Shown: positions 1 through 9,542, counted from the first letter of the stretch. The stretch is 64,000 nt of DNA from Eubacteriales Family XIII. Incertae Sedis bacterium (GCA_031264295.1 JAISED010000063.1:18909-82908); one strand, 5' to 3'. Numbers and translations are program-made. The notes: generated by a model from the sequence alone, not told the origin.

Positions 1-120
1 TTCCTCACCTGTCTTCGCGGTTCGCACAGTAAACTCTGGAGAAAGAATCTTGTTCAGCACCGCCAGATTGGACGTTTCGTCGTCTACAATCAAGATGCTG
101 TATCTCACATTTCCCTCCAT
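1..120 (-). CDS. Response regulator receiver domain protein, N-terminal part (runs off the window start)
   Basis: Reverse strand reads MEGNVRYSILIVDDETSNLAVLNKILSPEFTVRTAKTGEE, a typical REC N-terminus (ILIVDDE). GGAGG precedes the ATG; an alternative in-frame ATG lies at 132. Confidence 0.8.
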   Translation of the reverse strand, partial: MEGNVRYSILIVDDETSNLAVLNKILSPEFTVRTAKTGEE

Positions 121-149
121 CTTTGCCTCCATTCAGCTCACTTACCATT

Positions 150-2597
150 CTAGCGCTGCATCAACGCCGCTGTTTCGCGGCATACAGACGCAACAATATC
201 CGGGACATCACCATTCATGATGTCCTCGCCTATTTCACACAGCACAGCATCCATGCTGACGCCCAAATCCACAAGTTCAGTCATCGCGGCGTCTATATCC
301 CCCTCCGCCAACGCCTTTTCCGTTTTTAAGGCAATCTTGCTGAGTCCATCCGCTCCCAGCACTGCCGCGCTGCTTTTCAGCGTATGCGCCTTCCTATGCG
401 CCGTCTTAATGTCTCCGCTCTCAATGGCGTCTTTGATCAATGCCGGATCTGAACCATGCTGTTTAGGGAAATCCCCCAGCAACTGCATATACAATTCCTC
501 ACTGCCTGCCGAGTACTCTATGCCTGCTTCCCTGTTCAGCACCCGCCCCTCTATGTGCTCAGCTTCATCAGTAAAACCGGCAGCAGCTTTCATCTTGTTC
601 GCCGGAAGCCATCTGACCAGCGCCTTATTCAGCGCTATCGGGTCGATGGGTTTAGATATGAAGTCTTTCATACCCGCTTCGAGAAATGTTTCCCGCGCTC
701 CTGAAACGGCATTGGCGCTCAGAGCTATAATAGGCGTATCCGCATACTCGCCGCCCATTTCTAATATTCGCCTGGCGGTCTCCAGCCCATCCATTTCGGG
801 CATCATATGATCCATGAATATAAGGTCGTATTTTCCGTCTTTGATCCTCCTGAGGGCAGCGGCGCCGCTCTCAGCAGTATCGGCCTTTATGCCATGCCGC
901 GCCAGATACGCCGCGGCGATCTTCAGATTTATTGAATTATCATCCACCACCAGCACCCGAACGTCGCCGTCGGCCACTGAAATATTCTCCGCCTGCTCTC
1001 TTTCGATCTTATTATAATCGCCCTTTGGCAGCGGCAGCAGCACATTAAACCGAGTTCCCTTGCCGTATTCACTCCATACGTCTATTCTGCCGCCCATCAT
1101 TTCCACAATGGTCTTGGTTATAGAAAGCCCCAGTCCCGTGCCTATTATACCATGATTTATCTCGCTGTCGAATTGTTGAAACGCATCGAATAACCTTGGA
1201 AAGTTTTCACTTTTTATTCCTATCCCCGTATCTTCCACCACGAAGGCTATATATTCGGCGCCATCGCTAAAGGCTCTTTCAATCCGCAATATGACATGCC
1301 CTTTACGCGTATATTTAATGGCGTTATTGACTATGTTGACGATTACCTGTCTTACACGCAGTTCGTCGCCGTAGACTACGGCCGGTATGTCCTCAGAAAA
1401 AGAACTCACAAACTCCAGCTCTTTCTCTTCCGCCTGAAAGCGGCTCATAGAGCATATATTATCATACATCTCCACAAGGCTGAAATGTCCGGGAACCAGT
1501 TCCATTCTGCCCGCGTCGATCTTTGAAAAATCAAGAATGTCATTGATAATCTGTAAGAGCGTCCTTGAAATGATCTTTATATCGCTGAAGAATTCCTTCT
1601 GTCCCTCGTCGAGATTGTCTGTACGCATGAGGTCGGTCATGCCTATTATCACATTCATGGGCGTGCGTATCTCATGACTCATCGACGCCAAAAACCGGCT
1701 CTTGGACTCGATCGCCACCTGAGCCGCGCGGGTTTGCACTTCCAGTTCCCTGTTGCGTTCGTCGGCCTCGTGAACCTTTTTCTCCGCCGCGATCTTCTGA
1801 CGAAGATCGACAGCAAAGGCCGCAAGCCTGTATCCGTTTTCCCACGGCACCCGAACAAAAGTCGTCTCGACGGGCAGTGCCTCGCCGGACGCGGTCTTGT
1901 GCATCCATTCGAATTGCTGGTAACCTGTTTCAAATGCCAGCTTATCATATTCCAACATTTTTTCAAGGCTTTTGGAACCATCGGGTTGAAACTCAGGACT
2001 CATCTCGCTGAAACGCCTTAGATATTCATCCTTGTCCTTAATTTCAAACATAGAAAGCGCGGCGTCGTTACAGAACAGTATATTTCCGTCCTCGTCCCAC
2101 ATTGAACACGCGTAGGGCGTCGCAGACAGCATGAGACGCGCGCTGGAACCCGCCTCCTGATTTCGCAGCTCGGTAGTGTCATAATACACTACCAAAGCAC
2201 CGTCAAAGCTGCCGTCTTCGTCCGTCATCGGTGTGGTTCGCACCGTGTACCTGCGGACGCCGCCGCCTGCCGTAAAGTCGATCATCACGTCTGAAGCGAT
2301 CATTTTGCCTGCTGTTTTTGCTCCTTCGAACCGATATTCCGCACCATTTACAAAATCATCGTCGCTAACGCGCCGATATAGTTCTTTATACGTCAAGCCC
2401 GTTATTTCGCCCATATCGCTCATACCGAGCAATCTGAGCAATGTATCGGTACAGTACGTGATCCGTCCTTCCCGATCCAGAAGCATCATAATCTCCGGAC
2501 TGCTGGCTAAAAGCAAGCGTAGATATTTCTCCTGCTTCAGCAGCTCCGCCAAACGCGATTCCGTCAAAGAATCATCACAAAGTAAGCCTCTATTCAT
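150..2597 (-). CDS. Hybrid sensor histidine kinase (PAS domains, HisKA, HATPase, REC, Hpt)
   Basis: H-box FLASMSHEIRTPMN, ATP-binding motifs VEDTGIGI and GTGLGLSI, REC VLVVDDNSINLKIA...DLIFMDHMMPEMDGLE, Hpt AHTLKSSAAVLGA. Confidence 0.95.
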   Translation of the reverse strand: MNRGLLCDDSLTESRLAELLKQEKYLRLLLASSPEIMMLLDREGRITYCTDTLLRLLGMSDMGEITGLTYKELYRRVSDDDFVNGAEYRFEGAKTAGKMIASDVMIDFTAGGGVRRYTVRTTPMTDEDGSFDGALVVYYDTTELRNQEAGSSARLMLSATPYACSMWDEDGNILFCNDAALSMFEIKDKDEYLRRFSEMSPEFQPDGSKSLEKMLEYDKLAFETGYQQFEWMHKTASGEALPVETTFVRVPWENGYRLAAFAVDLRQKIAAEKKVHEADERNRELEVQTRAAQVAIESKSRFLASMSHEIRTPMNVIIGMTDLMRTDNLDEGQKEFFSDIKIISRTLLQIINDILDFSKIDAGRMELVPGHFSLVEMYDNICSMSRFQAEEKELEFVSSFSEDIPAVVYGDELRVRQVIVNIVNNAIKYTRKGHVILRIERAFSDGAEYIAFVVEDTGIGIKSENFPRLFDAFQQFDSEINHGIIGTGLGLSITKTIVEMMGGRIDVWSEYGKGTRFNVLLPLPKGDYNKIEREQAENISVADGDVRVLVVDDNSINLKIAAAYLARHGIKADTAESGAAALRRIKDGKYDLIFMDHMMPEMDGLETARRILEMGGEYADTPIIALSANAVSGARETFLEAGMKDFISKPIDPIALNKALVRWLPANKMKAAAGFTDEAEHIEGRVLNREAGIEYSAGSEELYMQLLGDFPKQHGSDPALIKDAIESGDIKTAHRKAHTLKSSAAVLGADGLSKIALKTEKALAEGDIDAAMTELVDLGVSMDAVLCEIGEDIMNGDVPDIVASVCRETAALMQR

Positions 2598-2774
2598 CCC
2601 ATACCCCCCTAGATATAGTTCAATATATCACGCGGCCAAAGCCGCGCGCCCCCAATCATGCCCCTTAGAGAACCTTCAAACTCTATATTACATTTTACGT
2701 TAATTTTTTCAAATATTCAATAGTATTATTACTATAAAGGTAAATTAAAATTAATTTATAGCAAAAAATCAAGT

Positions 2775-2934
2775 CGCCGCCGGATTCTAGTCATAAAACC
2801 CCGCAACGGATTCGCGCCATAAAAAACCCGGACGGATTTGCGTCATAAAAAACCGCAACGGATTCGCGTCATAAAAACTGCCTGCCGGATTTTGCGTCAT
2901 AAAAAACCGCCCGCCGGATTTCGCAATCCGGCGG
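2775..2934. repeat. Degenerate tandem array of about 24-29-bp units related to (C)GGATTYGCGTCATAAAAAACCGC, ending in a perfect hairpin
   Basis: Units start near 2775, 2803, 2830, 2854, 2880 and 2909. The last unit is the hairpin CCGCCGGATT-TCGC-AATCCGGCGG. Confidence 0.8.
2901..2934 (-). terminator. Rho-independent terminator of the APC permease gene
   Basis: 10-bp perfect stem 2911-2920/2925-2934 with a 4-nt loop. The minus-strand product is followed by GGCGGTTTTTT. Confidence 0.8.
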
Positions 2935-2976
2935 ACAGTAATAAGGCTTTAGTTATTAATTATCAGGTATTATTTA

Positions 2977-4425
2977 TTAAGCGTTCTTTTTAGCATTCAT
3001 AATGTGCTTACGTGAGTAATCCTTACCGAACATGAGGTACTCGTACTCTGCTTCCTTTACATTCTTGTACTTGGCCTTCGCCCAGATGTAGAATACCACG
3101 CCGAGCAAGACCCAAATTCCCACCAAAGCCCACTCTACGGGGATCAGACCCGCGGGGCCGATGGGCAGATAAGTCCATAGGAAGAAGAGCGCAACGGCTA
3201 CGGCCACGACGCCGACGAAGGGACCCGCCGGAGCCTTATACGGCCGCGCGAGTTCCGGCTCCTTGAAGCGCACGAGCAGGAAGGACAGCGCCACCATGAA
3301 GTAAGCGACGACCGTTCCGAACGCGCTCGCATCAATGAGCCATACGAGAGCCGAACGGCCGAGGAATACTGCCAAGCTTACGATCACGCCGATGAATATA
3401 ACGGAAAATGACGGAGTACCGTACTTCGGATGTACCTTGCCGAAGATCTCGGGGATCATCTTGGCGCGAGCCATCGCGAAAAGGACGCGCGAACCGCCGA
3501 TGATGAAGCCATTCCAACTCGTCACTATGCCTAGTAGGGCGGCTATGATCATGATCTTGCCGAAAGCCCAGTGACCCATGACATAGGCGAAGGCGTCCGG
3601 AACGGGGATATCCGCAGCAGCGCGCACGCTCTCCGGCGCCGACATGCCGAGACCGAAGATCATGGCGATATACCAGACTGCCGCCATCAGGATCGATATG
3701 ATCAAAATCTTAGAGATGTTCTTAAGCGGAATACTCATTTCCTCCGCCGCCTGCGGTATCACGTCGAAGCCGACGAACATGGCGGGGACGACGAGCATAA
3801 CTGTCAGGATGCCGTGACCGGATGTGATGAGCGGCTCCATGTTCGAGACGCTGCCTTGTGTCGCACTGCCGAAGACCAACACCAGACCGCCTATGATGAT
3901 CCCGCCCGAGGCCAGTGTCTGGAAGACCGTGGCCGACTTAATGCCGATGTAGTTCAGGTAGGTCAGTATGAGCGACATGATGATGCCGACGGCCATCCAT
4001 GACACATATACGTCAAAACCGGCGATCGTCCACAAGTAGCCTACCTTGGGAATCTCAACCAAGTAGTTAACAGCCGTAGCGAAAGACGGTCCCTCGAAGG
4101 CCGCCACGCCGACATAGGCGAAGGTTATCATCCAGCCCGTGATCCACGAACCGGTATAGCCAAAGCCGCGATAAGCGAAAACGAGTTCGCCGCCTGAGAG
4201 CGGCAGCATCGGAGTCAGTTCCGCGTAGGTCAGACCGACGAAGATACAGAGTATAGCGCCGCCGACAAAGGCGATCATGGCGCCGAGCGTTCCGCCGTCG
4301 GCGACCCAGCCGCCGGCCAGCATAACCCAGCCCCATCCGATCATCGTACCGAAGCCAAAAGCCAGCACATCGATGTTGCCCATCGTGCGCTTCAGTACGT
4401 TTCTTTCAAAAGCATCGCTTCCCAT
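2977..4425 (-). CDS. APC-family amino acid permease
   Basis: ORF with about 12 hydrophobic segments, FGFGTMIGWGWVMLAGGW and AEEMSIPLKNISK motifs. Start chosen at MGSDAFERN because AGAAAGGAGAC lies just upstream. Confidence 0.9.
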   Translation of the reverse strand: MGSDAFERNVLKRTMGNIDVLAFGFGTMIGWGWVMLAGGWVADGGTLGAMIAFVGGAILCIFVGLTYAELTPMLPLSGGELVFAYRGFGYTGSWITGWMITFAYVGVAAFEGPSFATAVNYLVEIPKVGYLWTIAGFDVYVSWMAVGIIMSLILTYLNYIGIKSATVFQTLASGGIIIGGLVLVFGSATQGSVSNMEPLITSGHGILTVMLVVPAMFVGFDVIPQAAEEMSIPLKNISKILIISILMAAVWYIAMIFGLGMSAPESVRAAADIPVPDAFAYVMGHWAFGKIMIIAALLGIVTSWNGFIIGGSRVLFAMARAKMIPEIFGKVHPKYGTPSFSVIFIGVIVSLAVFLGRSALVWLIDASAFGTVVAYFMVALSFLLVRFKEPELARPYKAPAGPFVGVVAVAVALFFLWTYLPIGPAGLIPVEWALVGIWVLLGVVFYIWAKAKYKNVKEAEYEYLMFGKDYSRKHIMNAKKNA

Positions 4426-4443
4426 TTTGTCTCCTTTCTGTTC

Positions 4444-4490
4444 TCGATAACAGATTCGATAACAATTCGATAACAAATAAGTCGATAACA
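4444..4490. repeat. Four direct copies of TCGATAACA in the permease 5' leader
   Basis: TCGATAACA at 4444-4452, 4456-4464, 4467-4475 and 4482-4490. Confidence 0.85.
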
Positions 4491-4674
4491 AATAAGAATA
4501 ATCACATGTTCCGAACAAAGACAATATCCCCTAAGTTCACCGTGTACGCCAAAAGCTTAAGGCATATAGGCAAGCCGCAATTCCAAAACCCCGTTTTGCC
4601 GCACGCAACATAACTGCGGCCGATGCTTCACCTCCCTCCTGAACTGGATAGATATCCAATGGTTTATTGGCAAA

Positions 4675-4690
4675 CGCAAGAAATATACCA
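4675..4690 (-). promoter_or_regulatory. Candidate sigma-54 (-24/-12) promoter for the APC permease
   Basis: Reverse strand TGGTATATTTCTTGCG. GG and GC are separated by exactly 10 nt, matching TGGYRYR-N4-TTGC. The gene encoding a sigma-54 activator lies just upstream. Confidence 0.7.
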
Positions 4691-4795
4691 TTCTGAAAAT
4701 ATTGAAATTCCGCAATTTTGCGAAAATTCCTCACAATCCTCCTCCCTGTTTTAAGTCAAATGGCTTTAACAAGTCCGAGGAATCAGCTGATTTCA

Positions 4796-4823
4796 AAACC
4801 TTTCACGTAAGTTAAAAAGGTTT
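4796..4823. promoter_or_regulatory. Inverted repeat AAACCTTT-N12-AAAGGTTT, candidate activator-binding site
   Basis: Perfect 8-bp arms about 105-130 bp upstream of the sigma-54 promoter. Confidence 0.4.
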
Positions 4824-4963
4824 ATTTAATTCAACTCTACTTGTTTAATCTTGTTTATAGTACCATTCGCCTACCTTTCCTGTCAAATATTTTTTCTTGC
4901 GTCTCGCGTCGTTGTATTATTATGGCAATCTCCGGAAGCCCTCGTCACGCTCCCGAAGTCCCC

Positions 4964-6877
4964 TTAAGTTTCCGCTGTCATATATTTTTTTAGCTTTCTG
5001 TAAGCGTTCGCCTGACTTGTGCAAAGTATTCGGGCGATTTCATAAGAGCTGTGTCCGCTTTCCGCGGCTAAGGCAAAAAGTTGGCGCTCCGTCTCGTCCA
5101 GAGCATCCTGCAGCGGCATTATATTCCGCACGGTCACCGAAGTATCCCGCCGCGGATTGAACACCGCCGACGCGCGCACGCCGGATTCACGCCCCACGCT
5201 GCCATTCCTTTCTTCCGAGTCAAGATCAAGCCTTCCGATTTCGCCGTCGAACAATATGACCATGCGCTCCACGAAATACTCCAGCTGGCGCACATTTCCC
5301 GGCCATTCCCATGCGCACATATCGTCAATAGCGCTATCCGAAAAGAAGGTCTGCTTCCTGTGTTTTATGTTGAAAAGCCTTAAAAAGTGATCGATCAGCA
5401 TGGGTATATCATCCGCCCTTTCCCTCAGGGGCGCGATGTGTATGGGGAACAGATTCAGGCGATAGTACAGATCGGCGCGAAATGTCCCCGCGGCTATCCT
5501 GTCCGTTAAAGAATTATTCGTCGCGGCGATAATCCTCGCATCGACGTCTATCTCCTTGAATCCTCCGATCCGCGTTACCCGTTTATCCTGCAGGACTTTC
5601 AGCAATTTCGCCTGCAGGGGCAGCGCCATATCGCCGATCTCGTCCAAGAGCATGGAACCGCCGTGGGCGATTTCCAAAAGCCCGGGCTTACCTCCCGCCT
5701 TGGCGCCGGTAAACGCGCCCGACTCATAACCGAAAAACTCAGACTCAAACAGCATTTCCGGTATGCTGTTGCAGTTTACCTCTATCATGTTTTTCCCGGC
5801 GCGCGAGCTTTTTGCGTGAATATACCTGGCAAGCAGGCTCTTACCCGTCCCCGATTCCCCTGTGATCAGGACAGTACAGTCAGTCTCGGCGGCCTTTTCA
5901 GCTATCTCCACCACCGCCCGCATCTGCCCGCCGAAACAGATGATTTTGTCGTCGTCGCGCACCACCGGACGCGTAAATGTCTTGCCGCGCGTTTTTTCTA
6001 CATAGTGTTTAAGCTGCTCATATTCTTCTATACTCCTGGCGTTTGTCACTATCATCTCAATCGCGCCGTGATCGTTTAAGATCGGAACGCCCGTTACAAT
6101 CCATTGGGTAACACGCCCAAATCTGTTTAATACTTCCTGTAATATGGTAATGCTCTTGCCTTCGCGGATGATCATGGGCGTTAGAGACGGTTTTATATGT
6201 CCCTGCTTTTCCAATTCATCAGCGCGCACATTGATATACTTAGATCTATCCAGCCCCGCCGGTTTATCAAAGGCGTTATTCGCGAAAACCGCGACTCCCT
6301 TGCCATCGGCGACAAATATACTGTCAGCGGAATATTTCAATATCTTCAGCAGCTTTGCGTTATTGTCGGAGATAGCGTCTATCAAGCGGCTCATCTCGTC
6401 CGATGTATGATAAGCCGGAAGGCGAAAAATCCAGTTGCCCGCGTATTCATCCCCTCCCAAAGGCTCTATCTGCTTTGCCGCCGCTGACAAACGCCTTATC
6501 ACATCTTCAAAGAGAGCCTGCACGGCAGCGACCCTTCTCACTGAACCGCATGGTCTTCCCTCGTCGTCAACGATCAAGAGCGTATCCGCGTGTTCGAAAT
6601 CCCGCATATCGACGACGTCCTCGCTCTTACGCGACTCGACGGCGCCTACAGAGGCGGCGCGCAGCGCTTCAACGAGGTTCTTGGCGTTCGCCGCAACAGC
6701 CAGAATCAGCGAACGCGCCGTCAGGAATCCGCCAATCTCACCGCGCGCCGTACGCACCCACAGAACCCCGAAGGCATCGCTCATCCCAGCTAAGACCGCT
6801 ACAGCAGCATCAAGTGTATCTTCTTCATCAAGAACCGTCGCGTCCCTCAAAGGTTTTGCAATTTCTTTATATCTCAT
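4964..6877 (-). CDS. Sigma-54-dependent transcriptional activator (CBS-like N-terminus, PAS, AAA+, HTH)
   Basis: GESGTGKSLLARYIH (Walker A), ESEFFGYESGAFTGA (GAFTGA motif), GSMLLDEIGDM, WPGNVRQLEYFVER, C-terminal HTH SSYEIARILCTSQANAYRKLKKY. Confidence 0.95.
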   Translation of the reverse strand: MRYKEIAKPLRDATVLDEEDTLDAAVAVLAGMSDAFGVLWVRTARGEIGGFLTARSLILAVAANAKNLVEALRAASVGAVESRKSEDVVDMRDFEHADTLLIVDDEGRPCGSVRRVAAVQALFEDVIRRLSAAAKQIEPLGGDEYAGNWIFRLPAYHTSDEMSRLIDAISDNNAKLLKILKYSADSIFVADGKGVAVFANNAFDKPAGLDRSKYINVRADELEKQGHIKPSLTPMIIREGKSITILQEVLNRFGRVTQWIVTGVPILNDHGAIEMIVTNARSIEEYEQLKHYVEKTRGKTFTRPVVRDDDKIICFGGQMRAVVEIAEKAAETDCTVLITGESGTGKSLLARYIHAKSSRAGKNMIEVNCNSIPEMLFESEFFGYESGAFTGAKAGGKPGLLEIAHGGSMLLDEIGDMALPLQAKLLKVLQDKRVTRIGGFKEIDVDARIIAATNNSLTDRIAAGTFRADLYYRLNLFPIHIAPLRERADDIPMLIDHFLRLFNIKHRKQTFFSDSAIDDMCAWEWPGNVRQLEYFVERMVILFDGEIGRLDLDSEERNGSVGRESGVRASAVFNPRRDTSVTVRNIMPLQDALDETERQLFALAAESGHSSYEIARILCTSQANAYRKLKKYMTAET

Positions 6878-6977
6878 AGCCCTTCTCCATTTGCTAATCA
6901 GACTCATTGAATAAATCATACCATATCAAGAGGGATAATGCCACAATGTTTTTTTGATTGTTTTTATGTTAACCGAT

Positions 6978-6991
6978 GTTTGCCGGCAAAC
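6978..6991. promoter_or_regulatory. Perfect 14-bp palindrome GTTTGCCGGCAAAC
   Basis: Read directly; intergenic, flanked by GATTGTTTTTATG / GATTGTTTTTGTA direct repeats. Confidence 0.5.
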
Positions 6992-7042
6992 GATTGTTTT
7001 TGTACCGCCTGGAAATGGCTTAATAGTATCACTTTAAGTTGT

Positions 7043-7175
7043 TTATCCACAGTTTTCATTTTGAGAACGGGCAACTTTATCCAAAGGCGCCTGTGGATAA
7101 ATTCACTGGGGATATTCCTTGAAATTATAAGGGTTTCTCTGTTTTACATTCAAATACTCGTAAATTTTATCCACA
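7043..7175. promoter_or_regulatory. Cluster of DnaA-box-like 9-mers
   Basis: Perfect TTATCCACA at 7043-7051 (+), 7092-7100 (- orientation, TGTGGATAA) and 7167-7175 (+). A near match, TTATCCAAA, is at 7077-7085. Confidence 0.65.
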
Positions 7176-7244
7176 GAAATGGTTTTATTATATCCACGTA
7201 TGTTCATGTCAAAAATGCATTTTATTGGAAGTGCTTAAAATACA

Positions 7245-7284
7245 AAAAACGCCTGTTGGATATATTCTCCAACGGGCGTTTTTC
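7245..7284 (-). terminator. Rho-independent terminator (possibly bidirectional) after the crotonase gene
   Basis: AAAAAACGCCTGTTGGA-TATATTC-TCCAACGGGCGTTTTT. Confidence 0.85.
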
Positions 7285-7303
7285 CTCGCCGCACAATCTC
7301 GGT

Positions 7304-8086
7304 TTATTTATTCGTAAAATTCGCCGGTCTCTTATCCAAGAAGGCTTGCATGCCTTCGATACGATCTTCGGAGGCGAACGAACCGGCGAAGGCTTCCGCT
7401 TCAAAGGCAACCCCCAACTCCAGATCCAGTCCGATCCCCTTGTTGATAGCCAGCTTTGCCATCTTTATCGCAATGGGCGCTTTGGATATTATCGTCTTTG
7501 CCAATTTTTCAGCCTCCGCCATCAGTTCTTCAGGCGGGAACACCTTTTCGACAAGACCGATCCGCAAAGCCTCCGCCGCTTTAAGGGTTTCCGCACTCAT
7601 AATCAGGTACTTCGCCATGCCCTTGCCCACAAGCCTCGACAAACGCTGAGTTCCGCCAAAACCCGGTATTATCCCGAGATTCACCTCCGGCTGTCCGAAC
7701 AAGGCCTTTTCCGAAGCCAGTCTAATATCACAGGCCATAGCCAGCTCACAACCGCCGCCCAGGGCGAAACCGTTCACCGCCGCTATCACGGGCTTGTCAA
7801 TATTCTCAATAAGCGACATGACTTTCTGACCCTTTATGATCAGCGCGCGGCCTTCGAAGGCTGTAAGCGTTCTCATATGCGCGATGTCCGCACCGGCTAC
7901 AAAAGCCCTGCCCGTTCCTGTGAGTATTACCGCCCTGACTTCATCTGCCTTATCAATATATCCGAAAACACCGGCAAGTTCGTCCAGAACCTCGCCGTTC
8001 AGCGCATTCATAGCTTCCGGTCTGTTGATAGTCACATACCCTATGCCATCCTTTACCTCGAACAAAATTGTCTTGTAATCACCCAT
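7304..8086 (-). CDS. crt: Enoyl-CoA hydratase / crotonase (3-hydroxybutyryl-CoA dehydratase type)
   Basis: AGADIAHM, ALGGGCELAMACDIRLAS, PEVNLGIIPGFGGTQRL motifs. Confidence 0.9.
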   Translation of the reverse strand: MGDYKTILFEVKDGIGYVTINRPEAMNALNGEVLDELAGVFGYIDKADEVRAVILTGTGRAFVAGADIAHMRTLTAFEGRALIIKGQKVMSLIENIDKPVIAAVNGFALGGGCELAMACDIRLASEKALFGQPEVNLGIIPGFGGTQRLSRLVGKGMAKYLIMSAETLKAAEALRIGLVEKVFPPEELMAEAEKLAKTIISKAPIAIKMAKLAINKGIGLDLELGVAFEAEAFAGSFASEDRIEGMQAFLDKRPANFTNK

Positions 8087-8167
8087 TGCTTCCATCCTCA
8101 CTCTCTTTTATTTTTTGCTTTATACTGCACTGCTTTCTTCGTTTTCCCGCCTTTTCAACCACTGCCG

Positions 8168-8264
8168 CTATCGTTCTCCCGCATCACTGTCCAACCGGGT
8201 GGCTGCGCCTATGGTGGTGAATATGTTAGACGGCTATCTTTCTCCCGCATCGCTGTCCGCCCGG
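8168..8264. repeat. Imperfect 31-bp direct repeat at the 3' end of the glycosyltransferase gene
   Basis: CTATCGTTCTCCCGCATCACTGTCCAACCGG (8168-8198) versus CTATCTTTCTCCCGCATCGCTGTCCGCCCGG (8234-8264), 27/31 identical. Confidence 0.75.
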
Positions 8265-9385
8265 CTCTGTTTCTCATCCACACGGGCTATGAGAAACTCG
8301 CAAAGGTCTTTAGCCGCCGTCCTCTTCGCATACGGCTCTATCGTCTTGCGCAGATCATCAAGCCTGCCCTGATGCTTCAGAAGGGAGAATACGGCCTCCT
8401 CCAGCGGGAACGATTTGGTGACGTAAAGCGCGATACCGTTATTGAGCATGAATTCCGCGTTGCGCATCTCATGTCCCGGTATGGGATTCAACATGATCAT
8501 CGGCAGACCCTTTGCGAGAGCCTCAGAGGACGTAATGCCTCCGGGCTTCGTTACGATACAATCAGCCGCATCCATCATCAAGTCGATATTGTTCACATAT
8601 CTGTAAACATCCATCTTCTTCCGGAATTTCATGCGTTTGATGCGCTTATACATATCGGCGTTGTTTCCGCAGACCGTGATTATTTGAATGTCAAAAGGCA
8701 GTGTATCGATCTTGCTCAGAGCAACATCGATCTTGCCGTAACCCATGCTGCCGCTCATGACTAGAATAGTCATCTTATCGGGAGCCAGCCCAAGTCTCCG
8801 CCTTGCCTCCGTTTTCTCCGTTCTGACCGCGAACTGCGGTCTTATGGGAATGCCGAAGGGAAGAACCTTCCTGACGTCAAGCCCCTTCCTCATCATCTGA
8901 AACTCAAGTAGTTCATTCGGCGTTACGTAATAATCTATTCCGCCCGTTTCTTCCCACAGCGGATGCACCGTGAAGTCGGTCACTATCCCCGCCGTCACCG
9001 CGTCCGTCCACGCGTGATATTTCATCTCGCTCGCCAAAATAGACGATAAAACATGCGTACAGACGATAATATCCGGTGTATTCTGTTGGATGTGCTTTTT
9101 CAGATCCCACGCGAGATAAGTGTTCGTCATTTTAGGAACCGAGAACTTTCTTGATGGCGAGTTCCTCTTCACAAGTGAGTTGTACACCATGGCGGCAAGC
9201 CTCGGCGCATGAGCTGTCGACAGCAAATATCCCTTTGATACAAGGCTTGATAATTTTGGTTCGATATACTCGTAAGCGTCGATCGTCACACATTGCACGC
9301 CGAGATTTTCAAAAGCGTCCGCTACGGCGACACCCGTAGCGTGATGACCCTGCCCTGTTGAAATGCTTAGTATTAACGCGTTCAT
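8234..9385 (-). CDS. Glycosyltransferase of the MGDG synthase / processive diacylglycerol glucosyltransferase type
   Basis: MNALILSISTGQGHHATG N-terminus, GIVTDFTVHPLW, ADCIVTKPGGITSSEALAKGLPMI. Confidence 0.88.
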   Translation of the reverse strand: MNALILSISTGQGHHATGVAVADAFENLGVQCVTIDAYEYIEPKLSSLVSKGYLLSTAHAPRLAAMVYNSLVKRNSPSRKFSVPKMTNTYLAWDLKKHIQQNTPDIIVCTHVLSSILASEMKYHAWTDAVTAGIVTDFTVHPLWEETGGIDYYVTPNELLEFQMMRKGLDVRKVLPFGIPIRPQFAVRTEKTEARRRLGLAPDKMTILVMSGSMGYGKIDVALSKIDTLPFDIQIITVCGNNADMYKRIKRMKFRKKMDVYRYVNNIDLMMDAADCIVTKPGGITSSEALAKGLPMIMLNPIPGHEMRNAEFMLNNGIALYVTKSFPLEEAVFSLLKHQGRLDDLRKTIEPYAKRTAAKDLCEFLIARVDEKQSRADSDAGER

Positions 9386-9466
9386 TTGACCCCTCCTGCA
9401 ATAATTGTATGATTTTCATATATACTTGTCAAGTGAAATTCAGGTGAAATTATGGGAATAATCTAT

Positions 9467-9495
9467 TTGTGCACCGCCGGAAAAGATGCTATAAT
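9467..9495 (+). promoter_or_regulatory. Sigma-70/A-type promoter of the CoA-transferase gene
   Basis: TTGTGC-N17-TATAAT. Confidence 0.6.
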
Positions 9496-9542
9496 AAGGC
9501 ACAGCAATATCATATATTAGAGAATGAGAGGTGATTTAAAAA

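Noticed and set aside
217-810. 197-aa plus-strand ORF and several others antisense to the hybrid kinase
   Set aside because: Fully antisense to a clear protein-coding gene; composition (Ser/Ala/Pro-rich) is typical of shadow ORFs.
4444-4490. CRISPR-like repeats
   Set aside because: Units are only 9 bp with 2-6-bp spacers; no CRISPR architecture or cas genes anywhere in the window.
4537-4734. 65-aa minus-strand ORF between the permease and its activator
   Set aside because: Overlaps the sigma-54 promoter and the leader; unlikely to be translated.
6938-8764. 608-aa plus-strand ORF across the crotonase and glycosyltransferase genes
   Set aside because: Antisense to two confident genes and through the DnaA-box intergenic region; no recognisable motifs.
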